Origin: an uncultured Rhodospirillales bacterium
GTDB taxonomy: Bacteria; Pseudomonadota; Alphaproteobacteria; Acetobacterales; Acetobacteraceae
Reading direction: 5' to 3'
Length of the DNA stretch: 32,615 bases
NCBI GenBank assembly: GCA_903873995.1
Contig: CAIQQQ010000031.1
Coordinates: 1 to 32,615, forward strand
The translations under genes were made by a program, and so were the position numbers. The notes below the pieces were generated by a model. The model was not told the origin of the DNA. It did not search any database and worked only from the letters and a program-made list of their open reading frames with translations. Shown piece after piece: positions 9,002 to 17,928 of this stretch (positions within the stretch are counted from its first letter, which is position 1; the number at the start of each line of letters is the position of its first letter).

Positions 9002-9921
9002 TTCTCCGATCGCGGGTCAAACGCGGCCTGCAGCCCGTCCCCCAGGAAATTCACCGCAATCACCGTCACAAAGATCAGCAACCCGGGATAGACCGCCAGC
9101 AACGGCGCCGTTGTCACCAGCTCCTGCGCGTTGTTGAGCATGTTCCCCCAAGACGGCGTCGGCGGCACGATCCCAAAGCCCAGAAAGCTCAGCACGCTCT
9201 CGAACAAAATCACCCGACCCACCGTCAAGGTGAACGCCACAATGATCGGCGTGGCGATGTTCGGCAGGATATGCGCACCCATCACATAGGCAGCCCCCGC
9301 CCCCGCGGCCCGCGCCGCCCGCACATAATCCCGCTCTCGGATCTGCAACGTCGCAGCCCGGACCAGTCGCGCGATGGACGTCCAATCGACAATCGAGATG
9401 ATCACCACGATCCGCCAAAACCCCGCTGCCCCCGAGCGCGCGAAATCCTGGCTGAACCCAAGTTTGGTCAGATCCAGCGCCCCCAGCACGATCAGCAGCG
9501 GCAGCAACGGCAACGCGATCATCCCGTCGGTGAACCGCATCAGCGCGGTGTCGAGCCGACCGCCGAAATACCCGGCCAGAATCCCGATCACGATGCCCAC
9601 AGCACCCCCGATCAGGGTCGCCAGCAGCCCCACCAGCAGCGAGATCTGCCCCCCCACCATCAACCGCAGCAGCACATCCCGCCCCGCCTCATCCATCCCC
9701 AGCAAATGACCGGGCCCAGGCGGATCGAACCGCGCGAACAGATCCGTCGCATCCGGATCCATCCCCGTCATCTGCAGCGGGATGGCCGCCAGGCAAAACA
9801 GCACCAGCACAGCCAGGATCACCAGGCTCGCCATCCCCATCCGATGCCGGCGAAACCGACGCAGCCGCAGCCCCCAAGGACTGACCGCACGTTCGACAGA
9901 GGCGCCCTCCATCACGCTCAC
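8998..9921 (-). CDS. Dipeptide/oligopeptide-type ABC transporter permease (DppC-like)
   Basis: HLLGMDEAGRDVLLRLMVGGQISLLVGL..., REYDYVRAARAAGAG-type EAA loop (RERDYVRAARAAGAGAAYVMGAHILPN), multi-TM. GTG start overlaps upstream stop. Confidence 0.93.
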   Translation of the reverse strand: MSVMEGASVERAVSPWGLRLRRFRRHRMGMASLVILAVLVLFCLAAIPLQMTGMDPDATDLFARFDPPGPGHLLGMDEAGRDVLLRLMVGGQISLLVGLLATLIGGAVGIVIGILAGYFGGRLDTALMRFTDGMIALPLLPLLIVLGALDLTKLGFSQDFARSGAAGFWRIVVIISIVDWTSIARLVRAATLQIRERDYVRAARAAGAGAAYVMGAHILPNIATPIIVAFTLTVGRVILFESVLSFLGFGIVPPTPSWGNMLNNAQELVTTAPLLAVYPGLLIFVTVIAVNFLGDGLQAAFDPRSEK

Positions 9922-10868
9922 AGCTTGATCCTCGGATCGAGCCAGCCATACGCCAGATCGGCCAGCAGATTGCTGAACAACGTCACGATCGTCGCAAACA
10001 GCAACCCGGACAAAGCCAGGTTGAAATCGTTGGACAGGATGCTGTCGAAGATCATCTTCCCCATGCCCGGCTGCGCAAACATCGTCTCCGTCACCAGCGC
10101 CCCGCTGAACAGCGAGCCAAAGCTCAGCGCGATCACCGTCACCACGGGGATCATGGCGTTGCGCAAGCCATGGATCAGCACCACCCGCCCCTCGGCATTG
10201 CCCTTCGCCCGCGCGGTCCGGATATGGTCCATCCGCAACGTCTCGATCATCGATGCCCGCACAAACCGCGTGAACCCGCCAATGCTGGACAGCGCCAGCG
10301 TCACCACCGGCATCACCAAATGGCGCGCATAATCACCAAACGACTCGTTGCCGACATCGGACAGTCCGCTCGCCGGCAACAGATGCAGCTTCACGGCAAA
10401 CAACAGGATCATCATCAAGGCGAGCCAGAACACCGGCACCGAAATCCCGGCAAACGCGAACAGGCTCACCACCCCGTCCACCACGCCCCCCGGCTTCAGC
10501 GCTGCCCAGATGCCCAGCACCATCGACAGCGCCACGGAGACCACAAAGCTCAGCAGCATCAGCTTGCACGTGGTCCACAGTGCCGGGATCAGCACCACCA
10601 GCACCGGCTGCGAATGCGTGCGCGAGAACCCCAGATCGCCCTGCATCGCCGCCAGCAGCCAATGCGCATAACGGTAGAGAATCGGCTGATCGAGCCCATA
10701 GATCGCCCGCAGCCGCGCCACCACCTCGGGCGTCGCACCCGGGTTCGACGCGATCATGATGTCCAGCGGATCGCCCGGCATGAGCCCGATGAGGCTGTAG
10801 ATCACAAAGCTCATCACCAGCAGCACCAAAGCCGCCTGCCACGTCCGGCTGAGAATGAACGCCGTCAT
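9918..10868 (-). CDS. Dipeptide/oligopeptide-type ABC transporter permease (DppB-like)
   Basis: MTAFILSRTWQAALVLLVMSFVIYSLIGLMPGDPLDIM; RTARAKGNAEGRVVLIHGLRNAMIPVVTV EAA loop; ATG at 10868 forms ATGA overlap with upstream CDS. Confidence 0.94.
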   Translation of the reverse strand: MTAFILSRTWQAALVLLVMSFVIYSLIGLMPGDPLDIMIASNPGATPEVVARLRAIYGLDQPILYRYAHWLLAAMQGDLGFSRTHSQPVLVVLIPALWTTCKLMLLSFVVSVALSMVLGIWAALKPGGVVDGVVSLFAFAGISVPVFWLALMMILLFAVKLHLLPASGLSDVGNESFGDYARHLVMPVVTLALSSIGGFTRFVRASMIETLRMDHIRTARAKGNAEGRVVLIHGLRNAMIPVVTVIALSFGSLFSGALVTETMFAQPGMGKMIFDSILSNDFNLALSGLLFATIVTLFSNLLADLAYGWLDPRIKL

Positions 10869-11824
10869 GTCCCCTCCTTGAAATGACACGCGGCCGAATG
10901 CCCCACAGCCCCCGCCGGCTCCAGCTGCGGCACGACCTGCATGCACACATCCTGCGCCTTCGGGCACCTGGTATGGAACACACACCCCGAAGGCGGGTTC
11001 AGCGGGCTCGGCATCTCACCCTTGATGATCCGCGCATGCCGCGCCCGATGCCGCCCGATCCGCGGCACCGCATCCAGCAGCGCCTGGGTGTAAGGATGGC
11101 TCGGCCGCGCAAACAGCGCCTCCCGCGGCCCGATCTCCACCAGCCGGCCCAGATACAGCACAGCCACCCGGTCCACGAGATGGTTCACCACCGCCAGATC
11201 ATGGCTGATGAACAGATACGAGAGCCGCTCCTGCTCCTGCACCTCCTTCATCAGGTTGAGGATCTGGCTCTGGATCGACACATCCAACGCCGACAGCGGC
11301 TCATCCGCCACGATCAGCCGCGGCTGCGGGCTCAACGCGCGCGCAATCGCAATGCGCTGGCGCTGCCCGCCGGAAAACTCATGCGGATAGCGGTTGAGCG
11401 CATCGCGCGGCAGCCCAACCCGCTCCACCAGCTCCGCGGCCCGCGCCCGCCGCGTCGCATCCGTGCCGATCCGCTGGATGCGCAACGGCTCGGCAATGAT
11501 GGCCGACACAGGCATGCGCGGATCGAGTGCCCCGAATGGGTCCTGAAACACGATCTGGATCTTCGCCCGCGCCTGCTTCCACGTCGCCTTGGTCAACACC
11601 GCGCCCTCAAAGCGCAGTGCCCCCTCGGTCGGCGCCTGCAGCCCGGCCACAGTATAGCCCAGCGTCGATTTGCCGCTGCCGCTCTCCCCCACCAGCGCCA
11701 GGGTCTCGCCCTCGGCAATGGCCAAACTGACATGCTGCACCGCGCGCACGGTCTGCCCCCGCACCGCGAAATGCACGCTCACATCGTCAAGGCCCAGAAG
11801 CTCGCTCATAGAAAGCTCGCTCAT
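10865..11824 (-). CDS. ABC transporter ATP-binding protein (DppF/OppF-like)
   Basis: GESGSGKSTLG Walker A, FSGGQRQRIAIARAL signature, LIVADEPLSALD Walker B, C-terminal oligopeptide/dipeptide domain (CVFHTRCPKAQDVCM). Confidence 0.95.
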   Translation of the reverse strand: MSELSMSELLGLDDVSVHFAVRGQTVRAVQHVSLAIAEGETLALVGESGSGKSTLGYTVAGLQAPTEGALRFEGAVLTKATWKQARAKIQIVFQDPFGALDPRMPVSAIIAEPLRIQRIGTDATRRARAAELVERVGLPRDALNRYPHEFSGGQRQRIAIARALSPQPRLIVADEPLSALDVSIQSQILNLMKEVQEQERLSYLFISHDLAVVNHLVDRVAVLYLGRLVEIGPREALFARPSHPYTQALLDAVPRIGRHRARHARIIKGEMPSPLNPPSGCVFHTRCPKAQDVCMQVVPQLEPAGAVGHSAACHFKEGT

Positions 11825-12765
11825 ATCTTGAAACACGCAGCCACATGGCCCGGCGCATACTCCACATCCGGCGGCTCAGCCAAACGGCAGCCGGCATCCC
11901 CCAACGCACAGCGATCGGCAAACCGGCACCCGCTGGCCTCCAGATCCGGCACGCCGCCCGGGATCACCGGCAGCCGATCAACCCGATGATCCGGATCAGG
12001 CAACGTCGCGATCAGCCCGCGCGTGTAGGGATGCAGCGGCGTCTCGAACAGCACATCCGCCGGTGCCCGCTCCACCACGCGCCCAGCGTACATCACGATG
12101 ATATCGTGCGCGACCTCGCTGATCACCGCCAGATTATGGCTGATGAACTGGATCGCCATCCCAGTCCGCTCCTGCAGATCGCGCATCAGATCGAGGATCT
12201 GCGCCTGGATCGTAACGTCGAGCGCCGTCGTCGGCTCATCGGCCAGCAGCAGCGCCGGCTCGCACGCCAGCGCCATCGCGATCATCGCGCGCTGCCGCAT
12301 CCCTCCAGACATCTGATGCGGATAATTCGCAGCCCGCTGCTTCGGTGCTGCGATCCCCACCGCATCCAGCAGGCGAATTGCCTCCGCCTCCCCGGTGGCC
12401 CAGTCCGCCCCCTTGTGCAGCACCAGCACCTCGGCGATCTGCGGCCCCACCCGCATCACCGGGTTCAGCGCCGTCATCGGCTCCTGAAACACCATCGCCA
12501 CATCGCGCCCGCGCAGATCCTGCCAATCCGAGGCCTTCTGCCCGATCAGCTCGCGCCCCTTGAACCGCACGCTCCCCGAACTCCGCCCCGGCGCCGGCAC
12601 CAGCCCCATCAACGACAATGCGGTCATGGACTTGCCGCAGCCGCTCTCTCCCACCACACCCAGGGTCCGACCGGCCGCGATCTCATAGCCGATCCCTGCC
12701 ACCACAGCGCGGTCTCGAAACCACACCTTGAGATCGTGAACCGCCAGCAGCGGCGCCACGGTCAC
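11821..12765 (-). CDS. ABC transporter ATP-binding protein (DppD/OppD-like)
   Basis: GESGCGKSMTALSLMGL Walker A, MSGGMRQRAMIAMAL signature, LLADEPTTALD Walker B, CRFADRCALGDAGC C-terminal motif; GTG at 12765 gives GTGA overlap with SBP stop. Confidence 0.94.
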   Translation of the reverse strand: MTVAPLLAVHDLKVWFRDRAVVAGIGYEIAAGRTLGVVGESGCGKSMTALSLMGLVPAPGRSSGSVRFKGRELIGQKASDWQDLRGRDVAMVFQEPMTALNPVMRVGPQIAEVLVLHKGADWATGEAEAIRLLDAVGIAAPKQRAANYPHQMSGGMRQRAMIAMALACEPALLLADEPTTALDVTIQAQILDLMRDLQERTGMAIQFISHNLAVISEVAHDIIVMYAGRVVERAPADVLFETPLHPYTRGLIATLPDPDHRVDRLPVIPGGVPDLEASGCRFADRCALGDAGCRLAEPPDVEYAPGHVAACFKI

Positions 12766-14423
12766 TCCGCCCGCCAGTTCTCGGCCCAATAGACCGCGTA
12801 ATCGTTATGCCCGGTCGGCACATAGCCCTTCAGCCATTTCGGGATGGTATGTCCCTCCACCCGGAAGAACAGCGGCAGCACCGGCAACTCCTCGGCATAG
12901 GCACGCTGCACCGCCGACCACGCCGCCTTGCGCTTCACCGGATCGAGCTCGGTCTCGATCGTCTCGATGCCAGCGTCGACCGCGGCATTGTGCCAATCGG
13001 TGTAGTTGGTGCCGGACCAGTTGGTCTCGGCCCGCGGGATCTGATCGCTGCCTAAGATCTGGCGCGGGCTGCTCTCCACGTTGAACAGCCACGAATACAG
13101 CACAAGCCCGGTGAAACTGCGCTTCTTCAACACCTCGCCAAACAGCAGCCGCGGCGGATCGTTGTGCAGCTGCGTCTCCACGCACACCGCCTTCCACTGG
13201 CTCTGGATCACCTGCTGCATCAGTTCGCGCATCTTCACGCCGGACGTGACCCGAAACTCCAGGCTCAGCCGAACACCCGCCGCATTGCGGCACACGCCAT
13301 CTGGCCCCGGCGTCCATCCCGCCTCGGCCAGCAAGGCCCGCGCCTTCGCCGGATCATAGGGATAATGCGCCACGTTCGGCTCATAATTCGCCTCGAGCGG
13401 GCTCACCCAGGTATCGGCGATCGGCAACTTCCCATCGAACAGCCGCTGCGTCATCGCCTTGCGGTCGATGGCATGCAACAGCGCCCGCCTGACGCGCACA
13501 TCGGCCAGGATCGGATTGTCGAGCTGCACATCGATATGATCGTAGGTGAGCGCCGGCTTCCAAATGAAGTTGAATCGATCCGGCGCCTGCTTCTCCAGCG
13601 CGATCACCTGATCGATGGACAGCCCCATCCCCTCGCCCGGCGTCATATCCACATCGCCGGCCTGCAAGTTCGCCAGCAGCGCCGCCGTGTTGTCCACCGT
13701 CTTGAACACGATCCGCCGGAACCCCGGCTTCGTCCCTGTCCAATACGGGTTGGGCTCCAGCACCACGGTGCTCCCCGTATCGATCACCGTCGGCATATAC
13801 GGCCCGTTCCAAAGCCCTGGCGTGGTCGGCGCGGTGTTGTAGATGCTGCGCTTGACGTAATCGCCCGGCGTCTGAGACGCCGCATAGACAGGCCCTTCGA
13901 TATGCTCGGACAGCAGATGCGGGATCTGGTCGTAATAGGCGCTGACCGAATCCAGATGCACCGCGGCCGTGAGGTCATCGACGATCTCAACCCCGATCAC
14001 CTTGCCCCATGTCCGCGTGTTGGCGAACCCAGAATCCGGATCGCGTCCCACCTTGGCGGTAAACGCCAGGTCCGCAGACGTGACGGGCACGCCGTCCCCC
14101 CAGAACAGCCCCTGCTTCAGCTTGACCGTCACCGCCATACCGGGCGCACCGGAGACCGTGGTCTCCAACTTCACCAACCCATTCTCCAAGGTCGGCCGCA
14201 CGGCGCACATCAGGCAGGTGTTGTGCCACGACACATCAAACGCCGTCACCGGCCGCAGCGCGAACCCCTCGATATAGGACTTCACCGCCTCAGGATTAAC
14301 GTCGGGGTGAAACTGCGTCGGAAACGACGACAACCCGATCACCAGCTGGTCGCGCACGCCGGCTAACGACGTGGCCGGCCCGAACGCCAGCAGCGCCAAT
14401 ACCAGCAGAACAACCCGTGTCAT
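12762..14423 (-). CDS. Family 5 extracellular solute-binding protein (peptide/nickel-type ABC SBP), copy 1
   Basis: Signal peptide MTRVVLLVLALLAFGPATSLA; KLKQGLFWGDGVPVTSADLAFT; VRRALLHAIDRKAM; Opp/Dpp SBP layout next to permease/ATPase genes. Confidence 0.93.
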   Translation of the reverse strand: MTRVVLLVLALLAFGPATSLAGVRDQLVIGLSSFPTQFHPDVNPEAVKSYIEGFALRPVTAFDVSWHNTCLMCAVRPTLENGLVKLETTVSGAPGMAVTVKLKQGLFWGDGVPVTSADLAFTAKVGRDPDSGFANTRTWGKVIGVEIVDDLTAAVHLDSVSAYYDQIPHLLSEHIEGPVYAASQTPGDYVKRSIYNTAPTTPGLWNGPYMPTVIDTGSTVVLEPNPYWTGTKPGFRRIVFKTVDNTAALLANLQAGDVDMTPGEGMGLSIDQVIALEKQAPDRFNFIWKPALTYDHIDVQLDNPILADVRVRRALLHAIDRKAMTQRLFDGKLPIADTWVSPLEANYEPNVAHYPYDPAKARALLAEAGWTPGPDGVCRNAAGVRLSLEFRVTSGVKMRELMQQVIQSQWKAVCVETQLHNDPPRLLFGEVLKKRSFTGLVLYSWLFNVESSPRQILGSDQIPRAETNWSGTNYTDWHNAAVDAGIETIETELDPVKRKAAWSAVQRAYAEELPVLPLFFRVEGHTIPKWLKGYVPTGHNDYAVYWAENWRAE

Positions 14424-14424
14424 A

Positions 14425-16092
14425 TTATTCAGACCGCCAGTTCTCGGCCCACAGCGGCGAGTAATCGCCATGCCCTGTCGGTGTCAGGCCCTTCAGCCAT
14501 TTCGGCAGCACATAGGGCTCGGCCCGGAAGAACAGCGGAATGACACGCGCCTGATCGGCGTAGCTTTTTTGCATATCCGCCCAGATCACCCGGGCCTTGG
14601 CCGGATCGAGCTCACTCTCGGCGGTAGCGATCCAGGCATCCATCTGCGGATCGGCAAGCCCGATATAATTGGCGCCGCCATAATTGTTGGCGGCATTCGG
14701 AATCTGCGTGGAATGCAGCGTCTTGCGCGGGCTTTCGGTCACAGCGCTCGACCACGCATACATCACCAGCCCGGTATAGGTCCGCTTCTTGGTGGTCTCG
14801 CCGAACAGCGTGCGCGCCGGCTCATTCTTGATCACCGTCTCTATGCAGGCCGTCTTCCACTGACTCTGCAGCACTTGCTCCTGCAGCTCGCGCAGCTTGT
14901 TGCCGGCCGTGGTCGCGAACTCCAGGCTGAGCTTCTCACCGGCGCCGTTGCGGCATATCCCGTCGCTGCCGGGCTTCCAGCCCACCTCGGCGAGCAGGGC
15001 CTTCGCATGCGCCGGATCGAACTTCGCCACCGTGACATCGGGAGCATAAAAAGCGTTGAGCGGGTTCACCCAGGTTGCCGCCACCGGCTGCATGCCCTCG
15101 AACAGCCGCTTCACCAGGGTCTCCCGATCGATCGCAGCGATCAGCGCGCGCCTGACCCGGACGTCCGAAAGAATCGGATTCTCGATCTTGAGATCGATGT
15201 GCTCATAGGTCAGGCTCGGCTTGAACAAATAGGCGAACTTGTCCGGCTGCTGGCTGCGTAGCGCGATCACCTGGTCAATCGTCAATGCCGGCGCATCGCC
15301 GGGCGCCATGTCGATATCGCCGGACAACAGGTTGGCGCTCAGCGCTGCGGTGTTCTCGATGGTCTTGATGATGATCCGCTTGAACCCGGGCTTCGGCCCC
15401 GCCCAATACGGGTTCTGCTCCAGCACCACGCGGCTGCCAGATTCATAGCCCGTCACCATGAACGGGCCGTTATAGAGCCCCGGCGTGGTCGGCGCCCGAT
15501 TATAGACCGTGGCCTTCAGGTAATCCCCGGCCGCAGCCCCCTCGGCCGCCTTGGCCTCGATATGCGCCGGCAGCAGCTGGTCCCACTGGTTATAGGCGAC
15601 ATCGACATGATCGAGGTGCAGGGTCGCGGTGTGATCGTCCACCACGTCGATCTTCTTTGCGCGATCCCAGGGATTGTTGTTGCTGAAGCCGGATTTGGGA
15701 TCAGCACCGAGCTTCCAGGTGAACACCAGGTCCTTCGTGGTCACCGGCGTGCCGTCATTCCATTTCAGGTCGGGCCTGAGGGTAAAGGTGACTGCGATGC
15801 CCTTCTTGCCGTCCGGCAAATCCTCGAACTTCGCCCCGCCATTCTCGATCGTTGGCAGCGTCGTGCACAGCAGACAGGTGAGCTTCCAGTCCTTGTCGAA
15901 CGCCGTCATCGGCCGGATCGCGAAATCGAGCGTGTAGCTCTTGATCACCGTCGGATCGATGTTGGGGTTGAGGCTCGGCGGAAACTGCGCAACCCCGATG
16001 ACCAGATCATCCTTCGCCAAGGCTGCCTGCGGCACGCCAAGCAAGCCCCCCGCAATCAAGGCGAGCGAAGCAGCGGCAATCCTGATGTTCAT
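14425..16092 (-). CDS. Family 5 extracellular solute-binding protein, copy 2 (paralogue of the adjacent SBP)
   Basis: Signal peptide MNIRIAAASLALIAGGLLGVPQAALA; TLRPDLKWNDGTPVTTKDLVFTWKL; VRRALIAAIDRETLVKRLFEG; collinear similarity with downstream SBP. Confidence 0.93.
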   Translation of the reverse strand: MNIRIAAASLALIAGGLLGVPQAALAKDDLVIGVAQFPPSLNPNIDPTVIKSYTLDFAIRPMTAFDKDWKLTCLLCTTLPTIENGGAKFEDLPDGKKGIAVTFTLRPDLKWNDGTPVTTKDLVFTWKLGADPKSGFSNNNPWDRAKKIDVVDDHTATLHLDHVDVAYNQWDQLLPAHIEAKAAEGAAAGDYLKATVYNRAPTTPGLYNGPFMVTGYESGSRVVLEQNPYWAGPKPGFKRIIIKTIENTAALSANLLSGDIDMAPGDAPALTIDQVIALRSQQPDKFAYLFKPSLTYEHIDLKIENPILSDVRVRRALIAAIDRETLVKRLFEGMQPVAATWVNPLNAFYAPDVTVAKFDPAHAKALLAEVGWKPGSDGICRNGAGEKLSLEFATTAGNKLRELQEQVLQSQWKTACIETVIKNEPARTLFGETTKKRTYTGLVMYAWSSAVTESPRKTLHSTQIPNAANNYGGANYIGLADPQMDAWIATAESELDPAKARVIWADMQKSYADQARVIPLFFRAEPYVLPKWLKGLTPTGHGDYSPLWAENWRSE

Positions 16093-16124
16093 GTCGTTGG
16101 GTCCTGGCGATTCCGGCGAAGGCG

Positions 16125-16154
16125 ATGAAACGGGCAGTTGCCCGGTCCTGTCAA
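16125..16154 (-). promoter_or_regulatory. Putative sigma70-type promoter with embedded palindromic operator for the SBP/ABC/monooxygenase operon
   Basis: Minus strand TTGACA (16154-16149), 18-nt spacer, TTTCAT (16130-16125). The spacer starts the dyad CGGGCA-GT-TGCCCG (16131-16144). Confidence 0.45.
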
Positions 16155-16190
16155 CGCAGCCATGACCGATCATCAACGGGAGACGTTACA

Positions 16191-17027
16191 ATGACCTTCA
16201 CCGACCGGCGCCTCACCTTCCGCCGCCTGCTAGGCGGCCCGACCGTCATTCACCCAGCCTCGGTGTTCGACCCGATCTCGGCGCGGATCGCCCAGGATCT
16301 CGGCTGCGTCTGCGCGATTCTGGCAGGCTCGGTGGCCTCCCTCGCCGTGCTCGGTGCTCCAGACAACGCGACACTCACACTGTCCGAGTTCGAGGGCCTG
16401 ATCACGCGCATCACCCGTGCCGCGTCGATCCCCCTGCTGGTCGATGCCGATCACGGCTACGGCAACGCGCTCAGCGTGCAGCGCACGGTCATCGAGCTGG
16501 AACGCGCCGGCGTGGCTGCGCTGACGATCGAGGACACCGCCCTGCCCCAACCCTTCGGCACAAGCAGGCCCAGCCTCGTGTCGCGCGCCGAGGGTCTCGG
16601 CAAGATCCGCGCGGCGCTGGCAGCGCGGACCGACCCTGGCCTTGTCATCATCGCCCGCACCTCCGCCTGCGCCATCGAAGGCGTGCAGGAGGCTGCTGCC
16701 CGCGCCGCGCTTTACGCCGAAGCCGGTGCGGACGCGCTGTTCTTCACGGGCGTTTCAACGACAGTGCAGCTGGCAGCCCTGCACGCCGCGTCATCGCTGC
16801 CGATCGTCCTTGGCGGCAGCAGCGGAGCTCTTGGAAATCTGGCCGAGCAAGGCGTGCGGCTCACCCTACGCGGTCACCAGCCGATCCATGCCGCCTATGC
16901 CGCCGTGTTCGAAACAATGCGCGCGCTCGAAGCTGGAACATCGCTGCCCGTGCTGCCCGATGCGGCCTTCATGGCCCGGGTCACCCGCGCAGAGAGTCAT
17001 GCCAAAGCAGAGCAGGATGACCTGTGA
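16191..17027 (+). CDS. Isocitrate lyase/PEP mutase family enzyme (oxaloacetate decarboxylase-like)
   Basis: RRLLGGPTVIHPASVFDPISARIAQDLGC, LLVDADHGYGNALSVQRTVIELERAGVAALTIEDTALPQPFG; SD gggag before ATG 16191. Confidence 0.9.
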   Translation: MTFTDRRLTFRRLLGGPTVIHPASVFDPISARIAQDLGCVCAILAGSVASLAVLGAPDNATLTLSEFEGLITRITRAASIPLLVDADHGYGNALSVQRTVIELERAGVAALTIEDTALPQPFGTSRPSLVSRAEGLGKIRAALAARTDPGLVIIARTSACAIEGVQEAAARAALYAEAGADALFFTGVSTTVQLAALHAASSLPIVLGGSSGALGNLAEQGVRLTLRGHQPIHAAYAAVFETMRALEAGTSLPVLPDAAFMARVTRAESHAKAEQDDL

Positions 17028-17763
17028 CCAGACCTGCCTTGCGTCCCAGCTGCAGCAGGAGTGCCACCCCACGAGCCCACACAAACGCCACCCCCTTGCG
17101 CCGTGCCGCCGCCACCGGCCGGTGGGCTTCCGGCTGTGCGCCGGCCTGCGCCCCCATCACCGCGTCGATCGCAGCCCGGACCCGGCCGCGTGCGCGATGC
17201 AACAGCACGCGCTGGTTCTCCGACGACACGCTCAGCAGCAAGCACGCCTCCTCGGCACTGCGGTTCTCGATGTCGCGCAGAATGATCACCGCCTTCTGCC
17301 CGGCCGGCAACTTCTCGATCGCCTCCTGCACCAGCACATAAAGCTGCCGCCCGGACACCATCCGCTCGGGGTCCAGCACATCCCACAGCGCTGGCAACTC
17401 CTGCCAGTGGCCCCCTTCGGCGAAGGCCTGCGCATCGACCGAGCGCTCCACCCCGTCAAGCCCCGGCAGCGCCACCGTGCGCCCTTCCTGCACAATGCGG
17501 GTACGCGCACGGTTCATCACGATGGTGAAGATCCAGCCGCCCAGGCTCGATCGCCCTTCGAACCGCTCCACGCTGCGAAATACCGCAAGCCAGGCATCCT
17601 GGACCACCTCCTCCGCCTGCGCCCGGCTGCCGATCACGCCCTGTGCCACCCCAACCAATGACGTGTGATACCGCCGGATCAGCCGGCGATACGCCCGATT
17701 CTCGCCGGCCCGCAGAGCCGCGAGAAACTCAGGCGAATCGAATTCGGCATCGTTCATCCGCAT
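16981..17763 (-). CDS. ECF-type RNA polymerase sigma factor
   Basis: Region 2 (RRYHTSLVGVAQGVIGSRAQAEEVVQDAWLAVFRSVERFEGRSSLGGWIFTIVMNRART) and region 4 (EAIEKLPAGQKAVIILRDIENRSAEEACLLLSVSSENQRVLLHRARGRVRAAI). Start could be 17757. Confidence 0.93.
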   Translation of the reverse strand: MRMNDAEFDSPEFLAALRAGENRAYRRLIRRYHTSLVGVAQGVIGSRAQAEEVVQDAWLAVFRSVERFEGRSSLGGWIFTIVMNRARTRIVQEGRTVALPGLDGVERSVDAQAFAEGGHWQELPALWDVLDPERMVSGRQLYVLVQEAIEKLPAGQKAVIILRDIENRSAEEACLLLSVSSENQRVLLHRARGRVRAAIDAVMGAQAGAQPEAHRPVAAARRKGVAFVWARGVALLLQLGRKAGLVTGHPALLWHDSLRG

Positions 17764-17796
17764 TGGCTGGTCCCCGAGGCTTTTCTAGCAGATGCC

Positions 17797-17822
17797 TTCG
17801 TCTCATCTTCCTGTCACGTTAC
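17797..17822 (-). promoter_or_regulatory. Candidate ECF-dependent promoter GTAACG-N16-CGAA upstream of the ECF sigma gene
   Basis: Read on minus strand: GTAACG (17822-17817), TGACAGGAAGATGAGA (16 nt), CGAA (17800-17797); 33-40 nt before the sigma start codon. Confidence 0.5.
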
Positions 17823-17928
17823 GCTTCGCGTCGAGTCACTATTCCATGGCCTATCCCGGCCTTCCCACCCGCGTGCGCCCGTCGCCGGCTGCTCAGCCCG
17901 CAACAACCGCGAATCTTCGGAGAATCCC

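Noticed and set aside
9271-10332. Long plus-strand ORF (353 aa) opposite the DppC/DppB permeases
   Set aside because: Composition is H/R/P/Q-rich antisense shadow of real permease genes in a high-GC genome; no recognisable domain.
10883-11989. Long plus-strand ORF (368 aa) opposite DppF
   Set aside because: Antisense to a clear ABC ATPase; R/H/P-rich, no motifs.
11845-12792. Long plus-strand ORF (315 aa) opposite DppD
   Set aside because: Antisense shadow of a clear ABC ATPase; no motifs.
13164-14366. Long plus-strand ORF (400 aa) opposite SBP copy 1
   Set aside because: Antisense shadow; the minus-strand SBP has signal peptide and family motifs.
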